Positions 33,754 to 40,472 of a stretch of 40,472 nucleotides of DNA are shown here, one piece after another. This DNA is from an uncultured Saprospiraceae bacterium. Its GTDB lineage: Bacteria; Bacteroidota; Bacteroidia; Chitinophagales; Saprospiraceae. The notes beneath the pieces were generated by a model that saw only the letters and a program-made list of their open reading frames with translations, was not told the DNA's origin and did no database searches. The stretch's first letter is position 1; every line of letters starts with the position of its first letter. The stretch lies in NCBI GenBank assembly GCA_938028705.1, contig CALIZI010000239.1, positions 1-40,472 of the forward strand. The letters are read 5' to 3'. The position numbers were made by a program, and so were the translations under genes.

Positions 33754-34128
33754 TCAAACACTCATTTCCATTTCTTGGAATATACGTTTGATTCTCAAAA
33801 TCAGTTCTATGGGTTTGAAGGGTTTGGAAATAAAATCATTGGCTCCGAGCCTTGATGCTTCCAGTACGACTTCGTCCAATTCCAAGGCGGAGATGACAAT
33901 AACGGGCGTGTCTTTACGCAGATCCTGCCGGACAAAAGTAATCAACTCCAGTCCGCTGACATGGGGCATCATAATATCCGCAATGATCAGGTCGGGGTCT
34001 TCGAGCCGTATTTTATCTATGGCTACTTGCCCGTCTTCTGCACGCACGACTTCAAAACCTTGTTTTTTAAGTCTGAACTCTAAAGCGGTTAGCATAATTT
34101 CTTCATCTTCACAAATCAATATTTTCAT
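33754..34128 (-). CDS. Single-domain response regulator
   Basis: About 124 residues from the ATG at 34128 (MKILICEDEEIM). The acidic pocket (CEDEE), phospho-acceptor Asp51 (LIIADIMMPHVSG), switch Ser (VIVISAL) and Lys (FISKPFKP) are all present. There is no output domain, so it acts as a relay or by protein contact. It is third in a minus-strand operon after a hybrid kinase and an HPt protein, 53 bases from the HPt gene. The likely path is kinase, receiver, HPt, then this protein. Confidence 0.9.
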   Translation of the reverse strand: MKILICEDEEIMLTALEFRLKKQGFEVVRAEDGQVAIDKIRLEDPDLIIADIMMPHVSGLELITFVRQDLRKDTPVIVISALELDEVVLEASRLGANDFISKPFKPIELILRIKRIFQEMEMSV

Positions 34129-34181
34129 GTGGATGTACATTTAGAGGAATGATAAAAAAAAATATTTTTGACAAGCCAGAT

Positions 34182-34574
34182 TTATGCCAAATTCATTAAG
34201 TTATCGCGAGCATGGGTAAGCTCAGGAACTGTTTTTTTGTAAAGTTCATATACTGTTTTTACCAGTTCGGGAATAGTTTGCCCAATCTGTTTTTCAGAGA
34301 GTTCCGAATTTTCTCGTTCCCAAAGTGTTTTATCAATTCTTTTATTGGTTTCGGTCAATTCTTCAAAGCCGATATAGGGGAGGGTTGATTTCATTTTGTG
34401 GCTGACTTGTTTGAGTTCCTCCCAATTTTTTTGGGCTGATAAGCTTTGCATTTTTTCAAATTCTCCCACAGGTTCAGTGAGCAGCATATCCAGTAAGATG
34501 TTTTTCATTTGTGCGTCACCATCAGACATCAACTCCAGATAGCTTAGATTTATGTATTTGTATTTACTTTCCAT
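34182..34574 (-). CDS. HPt (histidine phosphotransfer) protein
   Basis: 130 residues, mostly helical. The phosphorylatable His59 lies in the HPt motif SHKMKSTLPYIGFEEL, with the Lys and Ser/Gly pattern of four-helix HPt bundles. It is placed between the hybrid kinase (54 bases upstream) and the response regulator (downstream) on the same strand. It is therefore predicted to shuttle phosphate from the kinase's receiver to the response regulator. Confidence 0.85.
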   Translation of the reverse strand: MESKYKYINLSYLELMSDGDAQMKNILLDMLLTEPVGEFEKMQSLSAQKNWEELKQVSHKMKSTLPYIGFEELTETNKRIDKTLWERENSELSEKQIGQTIPELVKTVYELYKKTVPELTHARDNLMNLA

Positions 34575-34628
34575 TATATCACAAAAATTTAAGTTATTTT
34601 TTCTGTTATGTTTTGAATTAAATGAGAT

Positions 34629-36707
34629 TTAAGGCTCTGTTACTAAAATATGACTACTTTTTTTTTCACTGTATAAGTCTTCGCCAGCATCAATATAATT
34701 CTTGATTTTCTCAATGACTTCTTGCCAGTTACTAACGGGTTTGACGATACAATCTTGCATGCCCGAATCTTTGTATTTCTCATCATCTACTACATCTGCA
34801 TGTGCTGTCATTGCGAGTATGGGCAGTTTTTTGGGAGGAATGTTCAGTACGTTCCGCATGTGCTCGGTGGCTTCATAACCGTCCATTATGGGCATTTGTA
34901 TATCCATTAGTACGATTTTGAAGTCTTTTTGTTGCACTATTTGAGTAGCAATTTGTCCATTTTCAGCTATGGTCAATTCAAAAACACCATCTCTTTCCAG
35001 TTGTTTTTTCGTTACCAATTGGTTCATTAAATTATCTTCTGCCAACAATATGTGTATTTTATCCTCTGAATTAGTTGGATGTGTTGTACGACCATTGGTT
35101 ACTGGATCGGGTTTTGGTGGTATTGGATGTGGTTTTGGGGAAGGTGGTTTTATTTTTCCTCCGCTAGTTACTTGTGTTAGTATATAAAATGAAAAGGTAG
35201 AGCCTTTGTCAAGTTTGCTGGTCACTGATATTTCTCCTTTCATCAGTTTGACAATCTTATTGACAATAGACAGCCCTAAGCCAATACCCGGATAAAATTT
35301 CTTATTTGTATCCCTGACCCTTACAAATGGGTCAAATATACTTTCCAATTTGTCGGCAGGCATACCTATTCCGGTATCCTCCACTTCAAAGCCGAGTTTT
35401 ACATTATCTTCTTCTTGTTCGAGGGTTTTGACACGAATAATGACTTCACCTTTTTCTGTAAACTTAAAGGCATTACTGACAAGATTGATAAGGATTTGAT
35501 TGAGGCGTTTTTGGTCACCTACAATAAATCGAGGCACATTTTTATCAATATTAATCGCAATAGATACATCTTTGACAGTCGAATATTGAATATTAATCAA
35601 ATTCATCAAGGTATCATGCAAATCAAAGGGTCCTTCTTCTAGTTTGATGTCAAAATGTATTTTCTGTAATTCCAGAATATCATTAATCATCCTCAACAAG
35701 TGTTCTGAAGAGCTTTTTACGGAAGTCAAATAACTTAATTGTTCCTCTGATAGGTCATCTTTGAGCAACAAATCTACCAGCCCCATGATAGCATTCATGG
35801 GTGTTCGCATCTCATGGCTCACTGTTGTCAGCAATTGTCCTCTGAGTTGGTCGCGTTCTTCGGCTATTTCATTTTGTTTGCGTAGCTCATCGGCTTCCCG
35901 CTGTTCTGTAATGTCTCTTATGATGCCGTGATACTCTTTTTCGCCTTCTTCATCTACCAAATTGGCAGTAATCAGGCAATGTCGTACCGCACCGTCTTGC
36001 GTACAGATGTTGATAGGATGATCTTGTACAAATGTATTTTCATTGATGGCATCAATGACACTTTTGCGTTCTTCGGCACTTTCATATAGCACTCCTGCAT
36101 CTATGTCTTTTAGTTCTTCTTCCGTATAACCAAACAATTTGGAGGTCGCTTCATTGAACTCCACAAATTTGCCGTTCTCCTTAGTAATATAAATGGCATC
36201 TTTGGACAGGGAAAAAATCCTTTCGTAGCGTTCTTTACTTTTATTGGCTTCGCGTTCTGCTTCTTCAAGGCGTTGGGAACTTCGGTTGCGTTCTATGGCA
36301 TAACGAAGTGTTTTGGCAAGAAAATCAGACCCAAAGTTTCCTTTGACCAAATAGTCTTGTGCGCCTGCTTGTAATGCACGGATACCCAGTGAGTTATCCT
36401 CCATACCCGTAAATACAATGACATTGGCTTTGGGGTGTGCCTCAAACAAATTTTGAAGGGTATCAAAGCCGTTGCTATCCAATAGATTGAAGTCCAATAA
36501 TACAACATCAAAAGGTGTCTTATTTAATGCCTCAATCGCTCCGGATAAGGTTTTTTCATTAATAATGACACTATCTCGTAAGTCAGATTCTCCAAGAAAT
36601 ATCTCTACCAAACGGACATCACCGGGATTATCTTCGACCAATAATATTTTAAATTCATTCACTTTGTCGTACATCTTTTCCCATTGTATTGTTAATGTTT
36701 TCCGCAT
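34629..36707 (-). CDS. Hybrid histidine kinase: REC-PAS-HisKA-HATPase-REC
   Basis: 692 residues (a second in-frame Met at residue 12 is an alternative start). Order: receiver 1 (about 19-135, Asp72 in LLDFNLL), PAS (about 155-270, ending YHGIIRDITEQ), and HisKA with His298 in VSHEMRTPMNAIMG. The ATPase follows with N-box NLVSNAFKF, G1 DTGIGM (444-449) and G2 GIGLGLS (474-480). After a Pro-rich linker (about 519-535) comes receiver 2 (about 551-675, Asp602 in VLMDIQMPIMDG). There is no membrane segment, so it is soluble. The N-terminal receiver suggests it is itself an output of another kinase. First gene of the phosphorelay operon. Confidence 0.93.
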   Translation of the reverse strand: MRKTLTIQWEKMYDKVNEFKILLVEDNPGDVRLVEIFLGESDLRDSVIINEKTLSGAIEALNKTPFDVVLLDFNLLDSNGFDTLQNLFEAHPKANVIVFTGMEDNSLGIRALQAGAQDYLVKGNFGSDFLAKTLRYAIERNRSSQRLEEAEREANKSKERYERIFSLSKDAIYITKENGKFVEFNEATSKLFGYTEEELKDIDAGVLYESAEERKSVIDAINENTFVQDHPINICTQDGAVRHCLITANLVDEEGEKEYHGIIRDITEQREADELRKQNEIAEERDQLRGQLLTTVSHEMRTPMNAIMGLVDLLLKDDLSEEQLSYLTSVKSSSEHLLRMINDILELQKIHFDIKLEEGPFDLHDTLMNLINIQYSTVKDVSIAINIDKNVPRFIVGDQKRLNQILINLVSNAFKFTEKGEVIIRVKTLEQEEDNVKLGFEVEDTGIGMPADKLESIFDPFVRVRDTNKKFYPGIGLGLSIVNKIVKLMKGEISVTSKLDKGSTFSFYILTQVTSGGKIKPPSPKPHPIPPKPDPVTNGRTTHPTNSEDKIHILLAEDNLMNQLVTKKQLERDGVFELTIAENGQIATQIVQQKDFKIVLMDIQMPIMDGYEATEHMRNVLNIPPKKLPILAMTAHADVVDDEKYKDSGMQDCIVKPVSNWQEVIEKIKNYIDAGEDLYSEKKSSHILVTEP

Positions 36708-36786
36708 ATAAGTAAGCGGTCAGAGGATAGACTTTCAAAATATTCTTAATCAGAAGAATTGAAATAAATTTGAAACAGTTAATCTA

Positions 36787-36980
36787 TTTAGACTTTGGAC
36801 AGAGGGAATTTGGGAATTTGGAAATTAGGTAAAACTCTGTTTTTTAAAATTTTACAAAAATAAAATAATTACATGTTTTTTTATTCTTAATAAAAATTAA
36901 TGAATTGATTATCAATTACTTATGATTTTAAACCTAACTTCCCAGTTACCTAATTCCCTCTGTCCAAAATCCAAAATCTA
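36787..36980. repeat. Heptamer palindrome C4
   Basis: The left arm (tagactttggacagaggg, then aatttgggaatttgg) faces the right arm (ttcccagttacctaattccc, then tctgtccaaaatccaaaatc) around an AT core (about 36840-36905). Bases 36981-37286 hold AT-rich DNA in which I see no gene or clear repeat. Confidence 0.7.
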
Positions 36981-37286
36981 TTCACCTACTCATGGACATA
37001 AGCCCTTCGTCTTTATTTGAACGAAACTCTTATTATTGCTTCTCAATAAAAACAATTGTCACAAATATAGAAATACCGATTTCACAATAAATGTGACACA
37101 ATAAAATCACAAATATAGTCAAAAAATATGTTTTTTAAATTTATTTAAATGTATGAATGTTGTGTTTTTTGAATAATGAATATCGAAGTGCAAAATTCTG
37201 ATTTAAAACATTGATTTACAGTATTTTACATAAAAAAATTGAACATGGCGTACTTAACATCAAGAATATTCATCTGTGTTCATCCA

Positions 37287-37649
37287 TTATTTTACGTCTG
37301 AATGATACGGATAAAATATAAATGTTGCTCCTTTTTGTTCGACCACAAACAAGCATATAAAAGATACAGGGTCTTTATATACTTCTTTAAAATTTTTCAG
37401 CTTATCGGTATGTACAATATTTTTTGTCACAAGTTCCTCCAATGTTGTAATATTGTATGACCAAGAAGTGCCGGACCGGTCGCTATCTATCAGTGGAATA
37501 CCCAGTGCTATATCCTGCTGATGAGCAACAAATACCGGATAATTGGAAACACCCTTATCCATAGTTGTGTCAGCCACTTCTTTAAATACCTTATTATATC
37601 TTTTCAACTCTTTCTCGAGTCTTTTTATTAAAACTGATTCTTGTGACAT
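37287..37649 (-). CDS. Conserved Bacteroidota protein of unknown function
   Basis: 120 residues, soluble. The N-terminal coiled helix (VLIKRLEKELKRYNKVFKEVAD) is followed by SNYPVFVAHQQDIALGIPLID, SWSYNITTLEELVTKNIV, and a hydrophobic C-terminal strand region (PVSFICLFVVEQKGATFIFYPY). The layout matches a small protein widely seen in Bacteroidota without a named domain (recalled, not searched). No operon partner: AT-rich DNA lies on one side, a word array on the other. Confidence 0.7.
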   Translation of the reverse strand: MSQESVLIKRLEKELKRYNKVFKEVADTTMDKGVSNYPVFVAHQQDIALGIPLIDSDRSGTSWSYNITTLEELVTKNIVHTDKLKNFKEVYKDPVSFICLFVVEQKGATFIFYPYHSDVK

Positions 37650-37822
37650 CTTAGGTAGGTATAATATAAATCGTTCTTATAGCGGATAATAAAAAGGTAA
37701 ATATAAGTTAATACGAATTTATCGGAGAAATGTTCCGGTTTTTCGGCACATATTTTTAATCAATGTATAAAAAAAACGGCACATTTACAATTAAATGCTA
37801 AAAATTAACAAAAAATTATCTA

Positions 37823-37938
37823 TTAATGGTTAATGGTCAACGATTAACGGTTAATGTTTAACGATTAATGGGCGATAGTACATCACATTATCTATGAAAT
37901 ATCGACTATTAATCATTAACCGTTAATCATTCATCATT
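37823..37938. repeat. Heptamer palindrome J
   Basis: Left words in phase from 37823: TTAATGG, TTAATGG, TCAACGA, TTAACGG, TTAATGT, TTAACGA, TTAATGG. The right arm (37908-37938) reads ATTAATC, ATTAACC, GTTAATC, ATTCATC. It runs over the TAA stop of RlmD and supplies its last residues. Confidence 0.75.
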
Positions 37939-39344
37939 ATTTTTTTACTCAATAAAATGACATTTTCGATATGGTGGGTATGCGGAAACATATCAACGGG
38001 TTGTATTTTATCCACCTTGTACATATCTTTCATCAGGTTTAGGTCGCGGGCTTGTGTAGCGGGATTGCAACTGACGTATATGATGCGCGGGGCGGCGAGT
38101 TCGAGTAATATATTGACCACTTTAGCGTGCATACCTCCGCGGGGCGGGTCGGTAATAACGAGGTCGGGTTTACCGTGTTTTTCTGCAAATGAATCGTCCA
38201 GAATTTTTCTGACCAGTCCGGCATAAAATGAGGTATTGGTCAGCTTGTTCAATGTTGCATTTTGGCGAGCATCTTCTATCGCAGCATCTACCTCCTCTAT
38301 TCCGGTAATGTGTTTGCATTTATTGGCAACAAAACAGGCTATACTACCAATACCTGTATAAAGGTCATATACATTTTCGGTGCCTTTGAGGTCGGCAAAG
38401 TCAGCTATGATTTTGTACAATTCAAGTGCTTGTTCGGTATTGGTTTGGAAAAATGATTTTGGTCCTACCCGAAAACCGACATGCCCCAATTCTTCATAAA
38501 TAAAATCTTGTCCGCTGTGACATTTTACGTCTTGGTCAAAAATGGTGTTATTTTTTTTGGTATTAACCACATACATCAATGAAGTAATTTCAGGAAAACG
38601 CTCGCGAAGGTGGTCCAACAAAGCATTTTGTTTTTCAATATCTTCATAGAAAAAACCAATGATAATCATAACTTCGCCTGTACTTGCAGTACGCACAAAC
38701 ATTTGGCGGAGGAAGCCTTCTTGTTTTTTTATATCAAAAAAAGTGTAGTTGTTTTCCAAACCAAATTTTCGGACTTCGTTGCGGACTTCGTTGGAGGGGT
38801 CGCCTTGCAGGTAGCAGTGTTGTATATCCACGATTTTGTCGAAAGCACGCGGACGGTGAAAACCAACGGCATTGAAACTTTCAGGCTCTATGCCGGCATC
38901 AATTTCTTCTTTGGTCAACCACTTTTTATTGGAAATGGTAAATTCGAGTTTGTTGCGGTAATATTTCGTTTTTGCCGCAGGCAATACAGGCGGAATTTCA
39001 GGTATGTCCAATTTGCCGATACGCACTAATGCGTTTTTGACTTCGAGCCATTTGTGCCGCAATTGTGCCTGATAATCAAGGTGTTGCCACTTGCAACCAC
39101 CACATACGCCAAAGTGCGAACAAAAAGCATCTACCCTATCCGGTGAAGGTGTGTGCAGTTTGGTTACGAAACCTTCCATATAGTCTTTTCGCTTGCGATA
39201 CACGCTCACGTCCACCACATCACCGGGTACAGCACCACGTACAAAGACAACACGATTGTCGTATCTGCCTATTGCAAATCCTTTGTCAGCTACACCTTCT
39301 ACTTTAAGGTTTTCAACGATTATTTCTTTTCTCTTTTTTGCCAC
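37923..39344 (-). CDS. rlmD: 23S rRNA (uracil-1939-C5)-methyltransferase RlmD
   Basis: About 473 residues from a GTG at 39344 (M/VAKKRKEIIVENLKVEG). The frame extends 23 codons further, but that part only translates repeat C5, so I reject the longer start. A TRAM domain (about 8-65) is followed by iron-sulphur Cys (CSHFGVCGGC, residues 75, 81, 84), the SAM site VYDLYTGIGSIACF, the DPPRGGMH motif and the catalytic Cys in YVSCNPATQARDL. RlmD methylates 23S rRNA U1939 with SAM; Bacteroidota paralogues (RlmCD type) may also handle another uridine. Its last residues and stop lie in array J, so repeats border both ends. Confidence 0.9.
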   Translation of the reverse strand: MAKKRKEIIVENLKVEGVADKGFAIGRYDNRVVFVRGAVPGDVVDVSVYRKRKDYMEGFVTKLHTPSPDRVDAFCSHFGVCGGCKWQHLDYQAQLRHKWLEVKNALVRIGKLDIPEIPPVLPAAKTKYYRNKLEFTISNKKWLTKEEIDAGIEPESFNAVGFHRPRAFDKIVDIQHCYLQGDPSNEVRNEVRKFGLENNYTFFDIKKQEGFLRQMFVRTASTGEVMIIIGFFYEDIEKQNALLDHLRERFPEITSLMYVVNTKKNNTIFDQDVKCHSGQDFIYEELGHVGFRVGPKSFFQTNTEQALELYKIIADFADLKGTENVYDLYTGIGSIACFVANKCKHITGIEEVDAAIEDARQNATLNKLTNTSFYAGLVRKILDDSFAEKHGKPDLVITDPPRGGMHAKVVNILLELAAPRIIYVSCNPATQARDLNLMKDMYKVDKIQPVDMFPHTHHIENVILLSKKIMMND

Positions 39345-39356
39345 TTTTTTTGCTAT

Positions 39357-39541
39357 TGGGCTTTGGATATGGACTTTGGGTATTAGGAAATTGGGTAAAA
39401 CACTTACTATCAATAACTTGTGTTAATTTGTATTTATATCAAATTAATTTTATTGTAATTTTTATTCTAGTGATAAATAACAAATTATATCTTTGTTAGC
39501 CTGATTTCCCAGTTACCTAATGTCCAAAGTCCAGTTTGGAT
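39357..39541. repeat. Heptamer palindrome C5
   Basis: The left arm (tttggatatggactttgg, then tattaggaaattgggtaa) faces the right arm (tttcccagttacctaatg, then tccaaagtccagtttgg) around an AT core. It lies directly upstream of rlmD and creates a false upstream start for it. Confidence 0.7.
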
Positions 39542-39783
39542 AGAGTGTATTATTTTACATTACCCTTTTATCCAAAGTTTATCATGTATAAAGTGCAAAG
39601 TTAAGGTTTTTTTCATCCATTCTACTATCCAATTCAAGTTGTGATAAATCGTAAACTTGAATTAACTATTTCGGCACGCCTGTAAAAAGTAATTAAAGTA
39701 CAAGAATTTAAAATTTAATAAAAATCACAATTTATGACAGAGAAAGTCGCTCATCTGTACTATAAGGTGAAAATCGTTATTGT

Positions 39784-40019
39784 AATGTAAAATCCCGTCA
39801 TTCGTCGGGACAAGTTGTAAAATAATAAATGTAAAATCCCGTTTCATTGGGACAAGTTGTAAAAGTGTATAACGTGAATGTTTCTTAATAATAATTTGAT
39901 TTTCAAAATTTTAAATATACAATAATTTAAAAATAAATAACTTCATGTCCTATCGACACTTTTACAACTTGTCCCGATGAAACGGGATTTTACATTTTGT
40001 GTTTTACATTTTACATTTT
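39784..40019. repeat. Heptamer palindrome B6 with shared inserts
   Basis: TGTAAAA words are interrupted by related blocks of 21-23 bp (TCCCGTTTCATTGGGACAAGT type), twice in the left arm. The same block appears mirrored in the right arm (ACTTGTCCCGATGAAACGGG, near 39966-39987). The core is AT-only. Bases 39542-39783 show no gene. Confidence 0.75.
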
Positions 40020-40079
40020 TCACCGCTTAATACATATGAGCGAAGAAAGTATTGAGATTATTTTTAATTCATAAAATAA

Positions 40080-40292
40080 CTTGACAATGTCATGTTCGAT
40101 TTTTATTTAATATAGCTGGTGCCTGCTCTTGAATTTGGGCTAAAACTCGTCTGACATTTTCAAAATTCACCGATGATGTCATATTTTTCCTGCAAAGCTT
40201 AAATGTCTGACGAGTTTTAGCCCAAATTCGGAAAAAAATATCCCATTTCAAACATAAGCATATTTTTATTTTTAAAACATGACATTGTCAAT
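40080..40292. mobile_element. MITE-like element, copy 6
   Basis: 213 bp, the best preserved copy. The ends CTTGACAATGTCATGTT and AACATGACATTGTCAAT pair over 16 bp perfectly. Flanks are ataa (40076-40079) and ttaa (40293-40296), so the duplication has one mismatch. The inner palindrome is intact with one mismatch. Confidence 0.8.
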
Positions 40293-40472
40293 TTAAAATG
40301 TAAAATAATAAATGTAAAAGTGCTTATAGTAGGGTGCAGGACAAATCTTTAATTTTAGTAAAAAAATGATTTAATGCGAGTTCTGTAATGACTGCTTTAG
40401 CTGTCAAGTATTTTTTTATTTAAATTTTTATAATTAATTTAAAATGAATTACTTATGTAATGTCTCTTGTTA
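40293..40472. repeat. Half array B7 and element H copy 3 at window end
   Basis: AAATGTA-type words follow the MITE directly (40294-40320). At 40385-40409 the left arm of element H (GTAATGACTGCTTTAGCTGT..) is present. It is followed by AT-rich DNA and TGTAATGTCTCTT, but without a matching right arm before the window ends. Confidence 0.6.

Overview
The window reads as chromosomal DNA of a member of the Bacteroidota, probably near the Saprospiria/Chitinophagia (inference). The evidence is a C-terminal type IX secretion (T9SS) type signal, a three-gene SurA/parvulin block of the Bacteroidota kind, an M1 aminopeptidase lipoprotein with HEAT-like repeats, a LitR/CarH-like MerR regulator, TAnnTTTG promoter-like boxes, no clear Shine-Dalgarno sites, and very AT-rich intergenic DNA. 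I find 26 protein genes and no rRNA, tRNA, CRISPR array, prophage or transposase.

Layout. 1-6957: an OmpA-like envelope protein (-), a family 9 glycosyltransferase (+) and a large secreted M43-type metalloprotease with an IPTL-type C-terminal sorting signal (+). 7383-17749: a small winged-helix-like protein, a YifB/ComM AAA+ ATPase, a secreted metallophosphoesterase with a T9SS-type tail, a small lipoprotein, a GNAT-like protein, a secreted beta-rich protein resembling polymorphic toxin type 23 domains, a NagX-like membrane acyltransferase and a small secreted protein. 17959-27199 (all -): a Lon-N domain protein, an M1 aminopeptidase lipoprotein, and three consecutive periplasmic chaperone/prolyl isomerase genes (outer-membrane protein biogenesis). 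27492-33612: RecX, an FAD monooxygenase, a polysaccharide-deacetylase-like protein, a MerR regulator and a DUF2064 glycosyltransferase. 33754-36707 (-): a phosphorelay operon (hybrid histidine kinase, HPt protein, response regulator). 37287-39344: a conserved small protein and the 23S rRNA methyltransferase RlmD.

The genes are mostly ordinary; the intergenic DNA is not. Nearly every gap holds inverted-repeat arrays whose arms are built from iterated 7-bp (sometimes 8-bp) words, often around an AT-only core. The word differs from family to family (TGTAAAA, GAGTAGY, AACTATG, TTAATGG, GCGATAAT and others) but the period and mirror layout are the same. In ten genes the array runs across the stop codon. 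Where an arm has a block inserted, the opposite arm carries the same block, so arms seem to evolve together.

A second element is a miniature transposon-like repeat, six copies in the window. It is about 176-213 bp, has 17-bp terminal inverted repeats beginning CTTGACAATG, 4-bp A/T-rich target duplications (ttat, gtaa, ataa, ttaa) and an inner palindrome of about 30-bp arms. One copy carries paired compensatory changes in both the ends and the inner arms, and it sits in a heptamer array whose empty site can be rebuilt by eye. Together the word arrays and this element are the most likely undescribed system here. All repeat calls were made by reading the sequence, without computation.
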